From contig PFWG01000061.1 in the NCBI GenBank assembly GCA_002791035.1, positions 6,420-26,509 on the forward strand: a stretch of 20,090 nt of DNA, read 5' to 3'. A model generated the notes under the pieces. It had not been told where the DNA came from. It made no database searches and saw nothing but the letters and a program-made list of their open reading frames with translations. Of the stretch, positions 14,077-20,090 are shown piece by piece. Made by a program: the position numbers and the translations under genes. Positions within the stretch are counted from its first letter, which is position 1. Each line of letters starts with the position of its first letter. Origin of the DNA: Candidatus Portnoybacteria bacterium CG_4_9_14_3_um_filter_43_11. Its GTDB lineage: Bacteria > Patescibacteriota > Minisyncoccia > Portnoybacterales > UBA2143.

Positions 14077-16173
14077 TTAGATGGGCCATTTTTCAATCAT
14101 CAAAAACTTTTCTCGCTTAAAGGGCAGTTTTTGGTAGATTGATTCGGTGACGAAAGGAATAAAAGGATGAAGCAGGATTAATGATTGAGTTAAAACATAA
14201 ACCAGAACTTGCTTGGTTTCTTTGGTATCTTGCTTTTTGACTGCTTCAATATATTTGTCGCAAAAATCGCGCCAGAAAAAATCGTACAGGATATGAGCGG
14301 CGTGTCCGAAGCGGAATTTTTCCAAGTCGGCGTTTATCTTTTTAGCGGTATCAGCCAACTGCTTTAAGATTTTTTTATCGGCGCCGGTCAAGTTTTTCTG
14401 AAATTTAGCGCTCTTTATCTGACTTGGGGTCGATAAATTGATTTTTTTGCCTTCGATTTGTTGCAGAACGAACCGGGAGGCATTCCAGATTTTATTGGTA
14501 AACTTTTTGCCGGCCAGAATGCTGTCTTCGGAGAATTTGATGTCCTGGTTGTCTAAGACCTGATAGGCAAGGCCGAAGCGGGTGGCGTCGGCGCCGTATT
14601 GGTCAATTAATTTCAGCGGGTCAACGCCGGTGCCAAGCGACTTAGACATTCTTTTGCCTTCTTTATTGACAACGGTCGGATGGATAAAAACGTTTTCAAA
14701 CGGCGCTTTTTTCATAAATTCAAGGCCGGAAAAAACCATGCGGGCGACCCAAAGATTGATAATATCTCTGGCGGTGCTCAAGGTGTCGGTCGGATAAAAC
14801 TCTTTCAGGTCTTTGGTCTTTTTCGGCCAGCCCAGAATGGCAAGGGGCCATAAGGCCGAAGAGAACCAGGTGTCTAAAACATCATCAACGCCGTCAATGG
14901 GGATCTTATGCCCCCACCAAATTTGGCGGGAAATGCACCAGTCCTTGATATTTGACAGCCAATCCAGATAGACCTTTTCCCATTTTAGGGGATGGAATTT
15001 GACTTGGTTGGTTTCAACCGCTTGAATTGCCATCTTGGCCAACTGGTCCATTTTTAAAAACCACTGCTGGCTGATAAGCTGTTCAATTTTATTGCCGCAG
15101 CGATAACAGACCGGGACCTGGTGAACATAATCCTCTATTTTTTCAATCAAATTTCGTTTTTTAAGTTCTTCAATGACTTTATAGCGGGCATCGGAGACGG
15201 TTAAACTGGCAAAATCGCTGCTGGCGCGCTTGGTCATTCGGCCTTTATCGCTAATGACTTGAATTGACGGCAGGTTGTGTCTTTGAGCGATTTCAGCATC
15301 AGTCATTGAATGCGCCGGCGTTACTTTGACGGCGCCGGTGCCGAATTCCATCTCAATGGCTTTGTCGGCGACAATAGGGATTTCGCGGTTAGTCAAAGGA
15401 AGAGCGACTTTTTTGCCGACCAGCGTTTTGTATCTTTTATCGCTTGGATTAACCGCCACGGCCGTGTCGCCCAGCATTGTTTCTGGTCGGGTTGTGGCAA
15501 CGGTAAGATGTTTTTTGCTTTTGTCCGCCAAAGGATATTTGATAAACCAAAGGTGGGTTTTTTCTTCCTTATATTCCAGTTCTAAATCGGATAAACTGGT
15601 CTGGCATCGCGGGCACCAATTGACGACTCTTTTCCCCTGATAAATCCATTTCTTTTTGTAATAGTGCAGAAAAACCTCTTCCACTGCCTTTTGGTAGTCC
15701 TTGTCCATAGTAAAAGCCGTCCGCGACCAGTCGCAGGAACAGCCGATTTGTTTTAACTGGTCTAAAATTCTGTTGCCGTATTCTTCTTTCCATTGCCAGA
15801 CCTTTCGGAGAAATTTTTCCCGGCCTAAATCGTGGCGAGTCAAACCCTGTTTTTTCAGCTCTTTCTCAACGACATTCTGGGTGGCGATGCCGGCATGATC
15901 GGTTCCCGGCAGCCAAAGGGTTTTATATCCTTGGAGACGTTTCCAACGGATTAAAATATCCTGAATGGTGGCATTGAGAGCGTGGCCCATATGGAGAGAG
16001 CCAGTAATATTGGGTGGAGGCAGGGCAATAACGTAAGTTTTTTTCTTTTTGTCGGGCCTGCCCGCCGAAGCTTTAGCGGAGGCGGGACTAAAAAATCCCG
16101 ACTTTTCCCACTGTCGGTAAATTTTCGGTTCGGTTTCCTTAGGATTGTAGGCGGCGGAAGTTTTCTTGTCCAT
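14077..16173 (-). CDS. valS: Valyl-tRNA synthetase, shortened form
   Basis: A 698-aa class I synthetase charging tRNA-Val. Visible signatures: PPPNITGSLHMGHALN (HIGH motif HMGH, 61-64), LPGTDHAGIATQ (88-99), NWCPRCQTSLSDLE (185-198), editing domain TTRPETMLGDTAVAVNP (227-243), CYRCGNKIEQLISQQWF (356-372), DVLDTWFSSALWP (431-443) and the second signature as RMSKS (508-512, Arg in place of the first Lys of KMSKS). Typical bacterial ValRS is about 850-950 aa. Here the segment between GHKIP (421-425) and DVLDTW is only a few residues, and the C-terminal coiled-coil arm is missing. Residues about 29-40 (SPASAKASAGRP) come from an in-frame palindromic element. tsaD lies 27 bp upstream. Confidence 0.95.
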   Translation of the reverse strand: MDKKTSAAYNPKETEPKIYRQWEKSGFFSPASAKASAGRPDKKKKTYVIALPPPNITGSLHMGHALNATIQDILIRWKRLQGYKTLWLPGTDHAGIATQNVVEKELKKQGLTRHDLGREKFLRKVWQWKEEYGNRILDQLKQIGCSCDWSRTAFTMDKDYQKAVEEVFLHYYKKKWIYQGKRVVNWCPRCQTSLSDLELEYKEEKTHLWFIKYPLADKSKKHLTVATTRPETMLGDTAVAVNPSDKRYKTLVGKKVALPLTNREIPIVADKAIEMEFGTGAVKVTPAHSMTDAEIAQRHNLPSIQVISDKGRMTKRASSDFASLTVSDARYKVIEELKKRNLIEKIEDYVHQVPVCYRCGNKIEQLISQQWFLKMDQLAKMAIQAVETNQVKFHPLKWEKVYLDWLSNIKDWCISRQIWWGHKIPIDGVDDVLDTWFSSALWPLAILGWPKKTKDLKEFYPTDTLSTARDIINLWVARMVFSGLEFMKKAPFENVFIHPTVVNKEGKRMSKSLGTGVDPLKLIDQYGADATRFGLAYQVLDNQDIKFSEDSILAGKKFTNKIWNASRFVLQQIEGKKINLSTPSQIKSAKFQKNLTGADKKILKQLADTAKKINADLEKFRFGHAAHILYDFFWRDFCDKYIEAVKKQDTKETKQVLVYVLTQSLILLHPFIPFVTESIYQKLPFKREKFLMIEKWPI
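16056..16086 (-). repeat. Palindromic element inserted in frame in valS
   Basis: On the plus strand GCCTGCCCG (16056-16064), core CCGAAGCTTTAGCGG, then GGCGGG (16081-16086). CCCGCC/GGCGGG pair at the ends and GCT/AGC in the centre. It encodes ASAKASAGR between SGFFSP and PDKKKK. I recall this peptide as an insertion in CPR proteins; the arms recur at 5699-5735 and the core at 13297-13325. Confidence 0.7.
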
Positions 16174-16200
16174 TAGTTCTTTATATCAAATAGCGCTGAT

Positions 16201-17217
16201 TTAATCAACTAATTTTAAATTGGCGTTGGCGTTTATTTTTATCCAATTTCCTTCCTTTTTGTTTCTGAAACAAGCGGCGGCGGCAATCATGGCGGCGTTG
16301 TCGGCGCAAAATTCCGGCTCTGGCGCGTAAAAATCAATTTTCATTTCTTTTATTTTTTCTTTCATTTCTCGGCGCAACTTGCTGTTAGCCGCCACGCCGC
16401 CAGCAATCATTACTGATTTAACGTTATATTTCCTGGCCGCTTCGGCGGTCTTGCGGATTAAGACATCAATAACCGCTTGCTGGAAAGAAGCGGCCATATT
16501 ATTAACATATTTTGGGGAAAGTTTCTTTTCTTTTTTGACTTGGTATAAAACGGCGGTCTTGAGGCCGGAAAAAGAAAAATCAAATTCGTTATCCGGTGAG
16601 CGGACACTGAGCATCGGCCGGGGCAATTCAAAGACGCTTTTATCGCCCAGTTTGGCTCTTTTTGAGATGACCGGGCCGCCCGGATAATCCAAGCCGAGCA
16701 GTTTGGCGACTTTATCAAAGGTCTCGCCGGCGGCGTCATCGCGTGTCTCGCCCAACAGTTGGTATTGGCCGCGTCCGGTCATTAGAATTAGCTGGGTATG
16801 TCCGCCAGAAACAATCAGGCAGAGCGCCGGCAGTTTTATTTTCGGATTTTTTATCCAATTGGCAAAAAGATGGCCTTCCAGATGATTGATGCCGACAATC
16901 GGTTTTTTAGCCGCGTAAGCCAGCGCTTTGGCGAAATTGGCTCCGACCAAAAGAGAAGGAATCAGTCCCGGACCGACCGTGACGGCGATTAAACCAAAGT
17001 CCGGCCGGCCCGCTTTTTCAAGCGCTTGCTCAAAAACCGGCCGGATATTTTTCAAGTGCGCCCGGGCGGCCAGGTTAGGCACGACTCCGCCATAGGGAGC
17101 ATGAACCTTTATTTGCGAAGAAACCACCGACGACAAAATTCGGCATTTTTTTTCACTGCCGGAAACTAAAGCGACAGCGGTATCGTCGCAGGATGTCTCA
17201 ATTCCTAAGATAATCAT
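16201..17217 (-). CDS. tsaD: tRNA N6-adenosine threonylcarbamoyltransferase TsaD
   Basis: A 338-aa ASKHA-fold enzyme that transfers the threonylcarbamoyl group to A37 of ANN-decoding tRNAs, together with TsaB, TsaE and TsaC (none in this window). Signatures: MIILGIETSCDDTAVAL at the start, VTVGPGLIPSLLVG (79-92), metal ligands H112 and H116 in NHLEGHL, VSGGHTQLIL, DDAAGETFDKVAKLLGLDYPGG (family core, present here) and MIAGGVAANSKLR. Length is normal for the family. The ATG at 17217 opens directly on the conserved N-terminus. A promoter TTGAAA-N17-TATGAT lies just upstream, leaving about a 17-nt leader without a clear Shine-Dalgarno. It probably leads the unit tsaD-valS-prsW. Confidence 0.97.
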   Translation of the reverse strand: MIILGIETSCDDTAVALVSGSEKKCRILSSVVSSQIKVHAPYGGVVPNLAARAHLKNIRPVFEQALEKAGRPDFGLIAVTVGPGLIPSLLVGANFAKALAYAAKKPIVGINHLEGHLFANWIKNPKIKLPALCLIVSGGHTQLILMTGRGQYQLLGETRDDAAGETFDKVAKLLGLDYPGGPVISKRAKLGDKSVFELPRPMLSVRSPDNEFDFSFSGLKTAVLYQVKKEKKLSPKYVNNMAASFQQAVIDVLIRKTAEAARKYNVKSVMIAGGVAANSKLRREMKEKIKEMKIDFYAPEPEFCADNAAMIAAAACFRNKKEGNWIKINANANLKLVD

Positions 17218-17239
17218 GATATACTACTGATCTAGTCCT

Positions 17240-17268
17240 ATCATAGTTTAAAACTTGATATTTTTCAA
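17240..17268 (-). promoter_or_regulatory. Promoter of the tsaD-valS-prsW unit
   Basis: TTGAAA (17268-17263), 17-nt spacer, TATGAT (17245-17240) on the minus strand. It interleaves with the divergent tRNA-Glu promoter (17255-17282). Confidence 0.65.
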
Positions 17269-17282
17269 ATTTTAAGTAGAAT
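17255..17282 (+). promoter_or_regulatory. Promoter of tRNA-Glu
   Basis: TTGATA (17255-17260), 16-nt spacer, TAGAAT (17277-17282). The predicted start at about 17289 is a few bases before the tRNA. It overlaps the tsaD promoter on the other strand. Confidence 0.6.
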
Positions 17283-17294
17283 AGAGACAACAAT

Positions 17295-17366
17295 GGCCCC
17301 ATCGTCTAGCGGTTAGGACGACGGCTTTTCAAGCCGTTAACCGGGGTTCAACTCCCCGTGGGGCTA
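17295..17366 (+). tRNA. tRNA-Glu (anticodon TTC)
   Basis: A 72-nt tRNA without encoded CCA. Acceptor GGCCCCA pairs with TGGGGCT (G-U at the first pair), discriminator A at 17366. Anticodon stem ACGGC/GCCGT with loop TTTTCAA gives anticodon TTC (17328-17330). The T arm is CGGGG-TTCAACT-CCCCG. The next bases are CTGG, so CCA must be added after transcription, unlike the tRNA-Leu in this window. Confidence 0.96.
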
Positions 17367-17383
17367 CTGGCGATTAAAAATAA

Positions 17384-17857
17384 ATGAAAACAAAAATTAT
17401 TTTCGGGTTTGTTGTTATCGTTCTTATTGCCGCCGGCATCTACTATTTTAATTTCCATAAAAAAGAACAGATGATTGGCGGGCAAAAAGACGAGCATGGC
17501 TGTCTGATTCCGGCCGGCTACAGCTGGTGCGAGGCCAGCCGGAAATGCCTGCGGACCTGGGAAGAATACTGCGCCGACGAAGCGCCTGAAGCGCCGGCGC
17601 GAATAAAAGAGATTTTAGCCGCCAAGTACGGCAAGGAAATTTCTCAAGTGGAGCTCAGGGTCAACCACCAGGACCAGAGCCATCTAACCGGTAGCGTCAG
17701 TTTTTTACCAGGCGGGCCGAGGGAAAGCGGGATGTTTTTGGCCACCAAGGTTAATGGCGAATGGCAGCTACTTTATGACGGCAATGGTTCGGTTGACTGC
17801 GAAGGGCTGAAGGGTTACAATTTTCCGCCGGAAATGCTGGAAGGATTTTGCGATTGA
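17384..17857 (+). CDS. Hypothetical membrane-anchored Cys-rich protein
   Basis: A 157-aa protein with an N-terminal TM segment (about 5-23) and an external part. A compact Cys motif follows: DEHGCLIPAGYSWCEASRKC and then LRTWEEYC, giving Cys40, Cys49, Cys55 and Cys63, probably two disulfides. I have seen this GC..GY.WCE...KC.R.WEE.C pattern in CPR and archaeal surface proteins, without assigned function. The second half (about 70-157) looks like a small alpha/beta domain with a further Cys pair near the C-terminus (SVDCEG, GFCD). It begins 17 bp after tRNA-Glu and may be read from the tRNA promoter, as no separate promoter is clear. Confidence 0.75.
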   Translation: MKTKIIFGFVVIVLIAAGIYYFNFHKKEQMIGGQKDEHGCLIPAGYSWCEASRKCLRTWEEYCADEAPEAPARIKEILAAKYGKEISQVELRVNHQDQSHLTGSVSFLPGGPRESGMFLATKVNGEWQLLYDGNGSVDCEGLKGYNFPPEMLEGFCD

Positions 17858-17882
17858 CAAATTATTGTTTTTATGATATTGT
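17854..17882 (+). promoter_or_regulatory. Promoter for the small gene at 17957
   Basis: TTGACA (17854-17859) overlaps the TGA stop of the preceding gene; 17-nt spacer, then TATTGT (17877-17882). The predicted leader is about 68 nt. Confidence 0.55.
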
Positions 17883-17906
17883 TATTTTAGTTAAAATGAC
17901 GCTGTT

Positions 17907-17935
17907 GTCATTCTGAGCCGTTAGGCGAAGAATCT
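17907..17935 (+). repeat. TTCTGAG...GAAGAATC-type dispersed hairpin repeat
   Basis: ATTCTGAGCC (17910-17919), loop GTTA, GGCGAAGAAT (17924-17933). The stem has two outer helices separated by tandem G-A mismatches. The outer text GTCATTCTGAG ... GAAGAATCT matches a short repeat I recall in many unrelated bacterial genomes. It lies in the leader of the gene at 17957. Confidence 0.65.
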
Positions 17936-17956
17936 TTAAAAAGGGAGGGAGTTTTT

Positions 17957-18178
17957 ATGGTGGAAATCTATCGTAACGGTGATGTGATCAGGGTGCGGGG
18001 AGCCGAAAATGGCTCTCGGCGATTGCCGGAATTGACAGAAACCTTAGGACAGGCGATTGCCGAGTGTCCCGATGTGATACTTGATTGCCTGAGGCGGGAG
18101 TTGGCATCATTCCGGCAATGCCGCCGGAGCAACGGGCAAAGCGCTCCCAATAGCCGGCCCCACCGCCGGCGAAGGTAG
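17957..18178 (+). CDS. Small hypothetical basic protein
   Basis: A 73-aa protein I do not recognise. The first half (VEIYRNGDVIRVRG) looks like a short beta hairpin, the middle is helical, and the C-terminus is Arg-rich (SRPHRRRR) over a GC-rich stretch. Support for expression is unusually good for its size: promoter TTGACA-N17-TATTGT, an AGGGAGGG Shine-Dalgarno 7 nt before the ATG (the best in the window), and an intrinsic terminator 27 bp after the stop. It is therefore a single-gene transcription unit. Nucleic-acid binding is suggested only by the basic tail. Confidence 0.65.
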   Translation: MVEIYRNGDVIRVRGAENGSRRLPELTETLGQAIAECPDVILDCLRRELASFRQCRRSNGQSAPNSRPHRRRR

Positions 18179-18204
18179 TTTTTCGCGTCAGAAAAGGCGC
18201 GGGG

Positions 18205-18232
18205 GACCGGTCAAAAGGGCCGGTCTTTTTTT
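18205..18232 (+). terminator. Intrinsic terminator after the small gene
   Basis: GACCGG (18205-18210), loop TCAAAAGGG, CCGGTC (18220-18225), then an unbroken T-run to 18232. The next promoter's -35 starts at 18234. Confidence 0.88.
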
Positions 18233-18233
18233 C

Positions 18234-18262
18234 TTGATTTGAGACCGTTTTTGGAGTAGGAT
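18234..18262 (+). promoter_or_regulatory. Promoter of the glycosyltransferase gene
   Basis: TTGATT (18234-18239), 17-nt spacer, TAGGAT (18257-18262), 8 nt before the ATG at 18271. It abuts the terminator T-run. Confidence 0.5.
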
Positions 18263-18270
18263 TTTCGTAT

Positions 18271-19824
18271 ATGCCGGCGGAAGATAAATATTATCTCAAA
18301 ATTGGAAAAGCGACAGATTTGAAAAGCCCGAAAGAACGACTTGCCTATCGGGCTTTTGAGATTCTGCCCGGGGCGCTGGCCTGGGGGACGCTTTTGGGCG
18401 TCATTTTTCTTTCTTGGGCCAAGCCGGTCTGGGTCGCTGTTTTCATTATCGCTTTTGATGTTTACTGGTTGTTAAAAACCGTTTATCTGTCTTTTCATTT
18501 GCGCTCCAGCTATTTCAAAATGAGGAAAAACATAGAAACCGACTGGCTGGAAAAGTTGAAAGAAATTACTGCCAAAAACTGGCAAGACATTTACCAGTTG
18601 ATTGTTTTGCCAGTGTATAAAGAATTAGAGGAAGTGGTTGAGGAAAGCGTTAGGGCGATTATCAATTCGGATTATCCTAAAAACAAAATGATTGTCGTTT
18701 TAGCGATTGAGGAACGAGTTGGCCAACCGGGGCGGGCTCTGGCCGCTTCAATTGAGAAAAAATTCGGCGATAAATTCTTTCGCTTTTTAGTTGCGGCTCA
18801 TCCAGATAAAATCGCCGGCGAACTGGCCGGCAAGGGGGCTAATGCGGCCTGGGCCGCCCGCCAGGCGAAAAAAGAAATCATTGACCCGCTCAAAATTCCC
18901 TACCAGAATATTATTGTTTCCTGTTTTGACATTGACACGGTCGTTTATCCGAAATATTTTTCTTGTTTGACTTATCATTATTTAACCAGCGATAATCCGA
19001 CCAAAACCAGTTATCAGCCGGTTCCTCTCTATAATAATAATATCTGGCAGGCGCCGGCGATTTCGCGAGTAGTGGCGACTTCCGGCACCTTCTGGCAGAT
19101 GGTCCAGCAACAGCGGCCGGAACGGCTATCCACCTTTTCTTCGCAGTCAATCAGTTTTCGGGCCTTGGTTGATGTCGGATTTTGGCAGACCAATATGGTC
19201 TCGGAGGATTCCCGGATTTTCTGGCAATGCCTGCTTTACTATGACGGCGATTACCAGACCGAACCGCTCTATTATCCGGTGTCAATGGATGCCAACTTGG
19301 CCTCGTCTTTTTTGAAAACGGTTTTTAATGTCTATTGCCAGCAGAAACGCTGGGGCTGGGGGGCGGAAAATATCCCCTATCTTTTATTCGGCTTTTTGAA
19401 AAACAAAAAAATTTCCCTCGGCCGGAAAATTCATTGGACTTTTGTCCAGCTGGAAGGATTTTGGTCCTGGGCGACCAACGCTTTGATTATCTTTTTGCTT
19501 GGCTGGCTGCCTTTGTATCTGGGCGGCGAAAAATTTAATGTCACCTTGCTGTCATACAATCTGCCTTTTATTACCCGGACATTAATGACCTTGGCTATGG
19601 TCGGATTGATCGGGTCGGCGATTTATTCCACCCTACTACTACCCCGGCGGCCGAAAAACTATGGCCTTATTCGCCACTTGTCTATGATTGTCCAGTGGGT
19701 TTTGGTTCCGTTCACGATTTTGGTTTTTGGCGCTATTCCCGGACTGGAAGCCCAGACCCGTCTGTTGCTGGGGAAATACATGGGCTTTTGGGCGACGCCG
19801 AAAGAGAAGACGATTGGTAAATGA
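18271..19824 (+). CDS. Membrane glycosyltransferase, GT2-type
   Basis: A 517-aa polytopic enzyme. Two N-terminal TM helices (about 32-50 and 52-76) precede a cytoplasmic GT-A domain: LPVYKELEEVVEESVRAI (113-130), KGANAAWA (188-195), the DxD-type FDID (219-222, Asp220/Asp222), SEDSRIFWQ (311-319, the acceptor-side ED) and QxxRW as QQKRW (357-361). At least three C-terminal TM helices follow (about 400-420, 432-458, 470-495). DxD, ED and QxxRW together are the processive or cellulose-synthase-like GT2 signature, so it probably polymerises or exports a surface glycan from a nucleotide sugar. Substrate and product are unknown, and no PilZ domain is present. It has its own promoter, ends in a bidirectional terminator and has no neighbouring polysaccharide genes. 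Confidence 0.87.
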   Translation: MPAEDKYYLKIGKATDLKSPKERLAYRAFEILPGALAWGTLLGVIFLSWAKPVWVAVFIIAFDVYWLLKTVYLSFHLRSSYFKMRKNIETDWLEKLKEITAKNWQDIYQLIVLPVYKELEEVVEESVRAIINSDYPKNKMIVVLAIEERVGQPGRALAASIEKKFGDKFFRFLVAAHPDKIAGELAGKGANAAWAARQAKKEIIDPLKIPYQNIIVSCFDIDTVVYPKYFSCLTYHYLTSDNPTKTSYQPVPLYNNNIWQAPAISRVVATSGTFWQMVQQQRPERLSTFSSQSISFRALVDVGFWQTNMVSEDSRIFWQCLLYYDGDYQTEPLYYPVSMDANLASSFLKTVFNVYCQQKRWGWGAENIPYLLFGFLKNKKISLGRKIHWTFVQLEGFWSWATNALIIFLLGWLPLYLGGEKFNVTLLSYNLPFITRTLMTLAMVGLIGSAIYSTLLLPRRPKNYGLIRHLSMIVQWVLVPFTILVFGAIPGLEAQTRLLLGKYMGFWATPKEKTIGK

Positions 19825-19826
19825 AA

Positions 19827-19853
19827 AAAGGGCAGAGAAATTTCCTGCCCTTT
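19827..19853. terminator. Bidirectional intrinsic terminator
   Basis: AAAGGGCAG (19827-19835) pairs with CTGCCCTTT (19845-19853). An A-run before and T-rich bases after let it stop both the glycosyltransferase (plus) and the zinc-finger gene (minus); the minus-strand T-run is the stronger. Confidence 0.85.
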
Positions 19854-19873
19854 AATGGAGCTGGTCGCACAAG

Positions 19874-20090
19874 CTATACTCGTGCTCGTGCGGACGATTC
19901 CCGGCCGAAGTTTCTGCCGGTAATCTCCCTCCATTTTTTTTGAAACTTTTTACAGGGAGCGCAAACCTCTGTTTCCGGCCGGAGTTGAAGCCGGGCGAGA
20001 GGGATTTGTTCCTCGCAATCCTTGCAAATTCCATAAGAGTCATCCGCGATTTTCTTCCGGGCTGCCTCGATTTTTTCAAGGCAGCGCAGA
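19874..20090 (-). CDS. DksA/TraR-type C4 zinc-finger protein, C-terminal part (cut by window edge)
   Basis: The 5' part lies beyond base 20090; the last 71 residues and TAG stop are present. The visible sequence has a helix (EKIEAARKKIADDSYG) followed by a C4 zinc finger with Cys22 and Cys25 (ICKDC) and Cys43 and Cys46 (VCAPC), spacing CxxC-17-CxxC, and the family phrase QIPLARLQLRPETEVC. DksA/TraR proteins bind the RNA polymerase secondary channel and modulate initiation with ppGpp; the coiled-coil tip that decides activity is outside the window. A tail of about 20 residues, ending SSARARV, follows the finger. Confidence 0.9.
   Translation of the reverse strand, partial: LRCLEKIEAARKKIADDSYGICKDCEEQIPLARLQLRPETEVCAPCKKFQKKWREITGRNFGRESSARARV

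Noticed and set aside
14076..14096. TTG start at 14096 for the PrsW-like protein
   Set aside because: It overlaps valS; ATG 14075 immediately after the valS stop gives a normal membrane protein N-terminus.
19852..20079. 75-codon minus-strand frame at the right edge
   Set aside because: It is a shifted frame of the zinc-finger gene; the other frame has the C4 finger and family motif.
1..20090. CRISPR array, transposase, integrase, phage genes or rRNA
   Set aside because: No direct-repeat array, no transposase or phage-type protein and no rRNA sequence were found by reading both strands.

Overview
The window looks like a chromosomal segment of a Candidate Phyla Radiation (Patescibacteria, probably Parcubacteria-like) bacterium. 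The evidence is compact gene packing, AT-leaning intergenic DNA, a shortened valyl-tRNA synthetase, small VirB2/TrbC-like pilin proteins, and a short in-frame palindromic insertion encoding ASAKASAGR, a peptide I recall from CPR proteins. TGA is used as a stop (for example at 8374-8376 and 17855-17857), so the recoded Gracilibacteria/Absconditabacteria code does not apply. The taxonomy is inference: there is no rRNA here.

Layout. 1-2044 (minus): the N-terminal 322 codons of FtsH, running off the left edge, preceded by a four-repeat S1 protein. 2112-9144 (plus): an MBL-fold hydrolase, a one-TM protein, GyrA, a small methyltransferase, a solute-binding lipoprotein, and four small two-TM VirB2-like proteins, two of which share a nearly identical 3' half; a bidirectional terminator follows. 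9242-10725 (minus): a two-gene SPFH/Band7 membrane operon with its own promoter and a 5'-terminal mRNA hairpin. 10891-10976: tRNA-Leu(TAG). 10983-17217 (minus): a VanW/peptidoglycan-binding protein, an Hsp20 chaperone, a PrsW-like membrane protease, ValRS and TsaD. 17295-17366: tRNA-Glu(TTC). 17384-19824 (plus): a Cys-rich membrane-anchored protein, a small free-standing gene with a strong Shine-Dalgarno, and a membrane glycosyltransferase with cellulose-synthase-like motifs. 19874-20090 (minus): the C-terminal end of a DksA/TraR-type zinc-finger protein cut by the right edge. No stretch over 300 bases lacks a gene.

How the genes relate. Housekeeping functions (FtsH, S1, GyrA, ValRS, TsaD, two tRNAs) are mixed with envelope functions (FtsH, PrsW, SPFH, VanW, glycosyltransferase, lipoprotein, pilins). 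The most distinctive block is 6255-9144, where a solute-binding lipoprotein with no ABC permease or ATPase beside it precedes four pilin-like proteins; this may be one surface system.

Two signals cross gene boundaries. First, five transcription units (ftsH, S1, MBL, VanW, glycosyltransferase) have a -10 element ending only 7-9 nt before the ATG, predicting leaderless mRNAs, while other units carry good Shine-Dalgarno sequences. Second, small palindromic elements with related arms or core occur inside valS, inside the methyltransferase N-terminus, and upstream of hsp20, where the element contains the likely promoter. All coordinates and pairings were worked out by eye.
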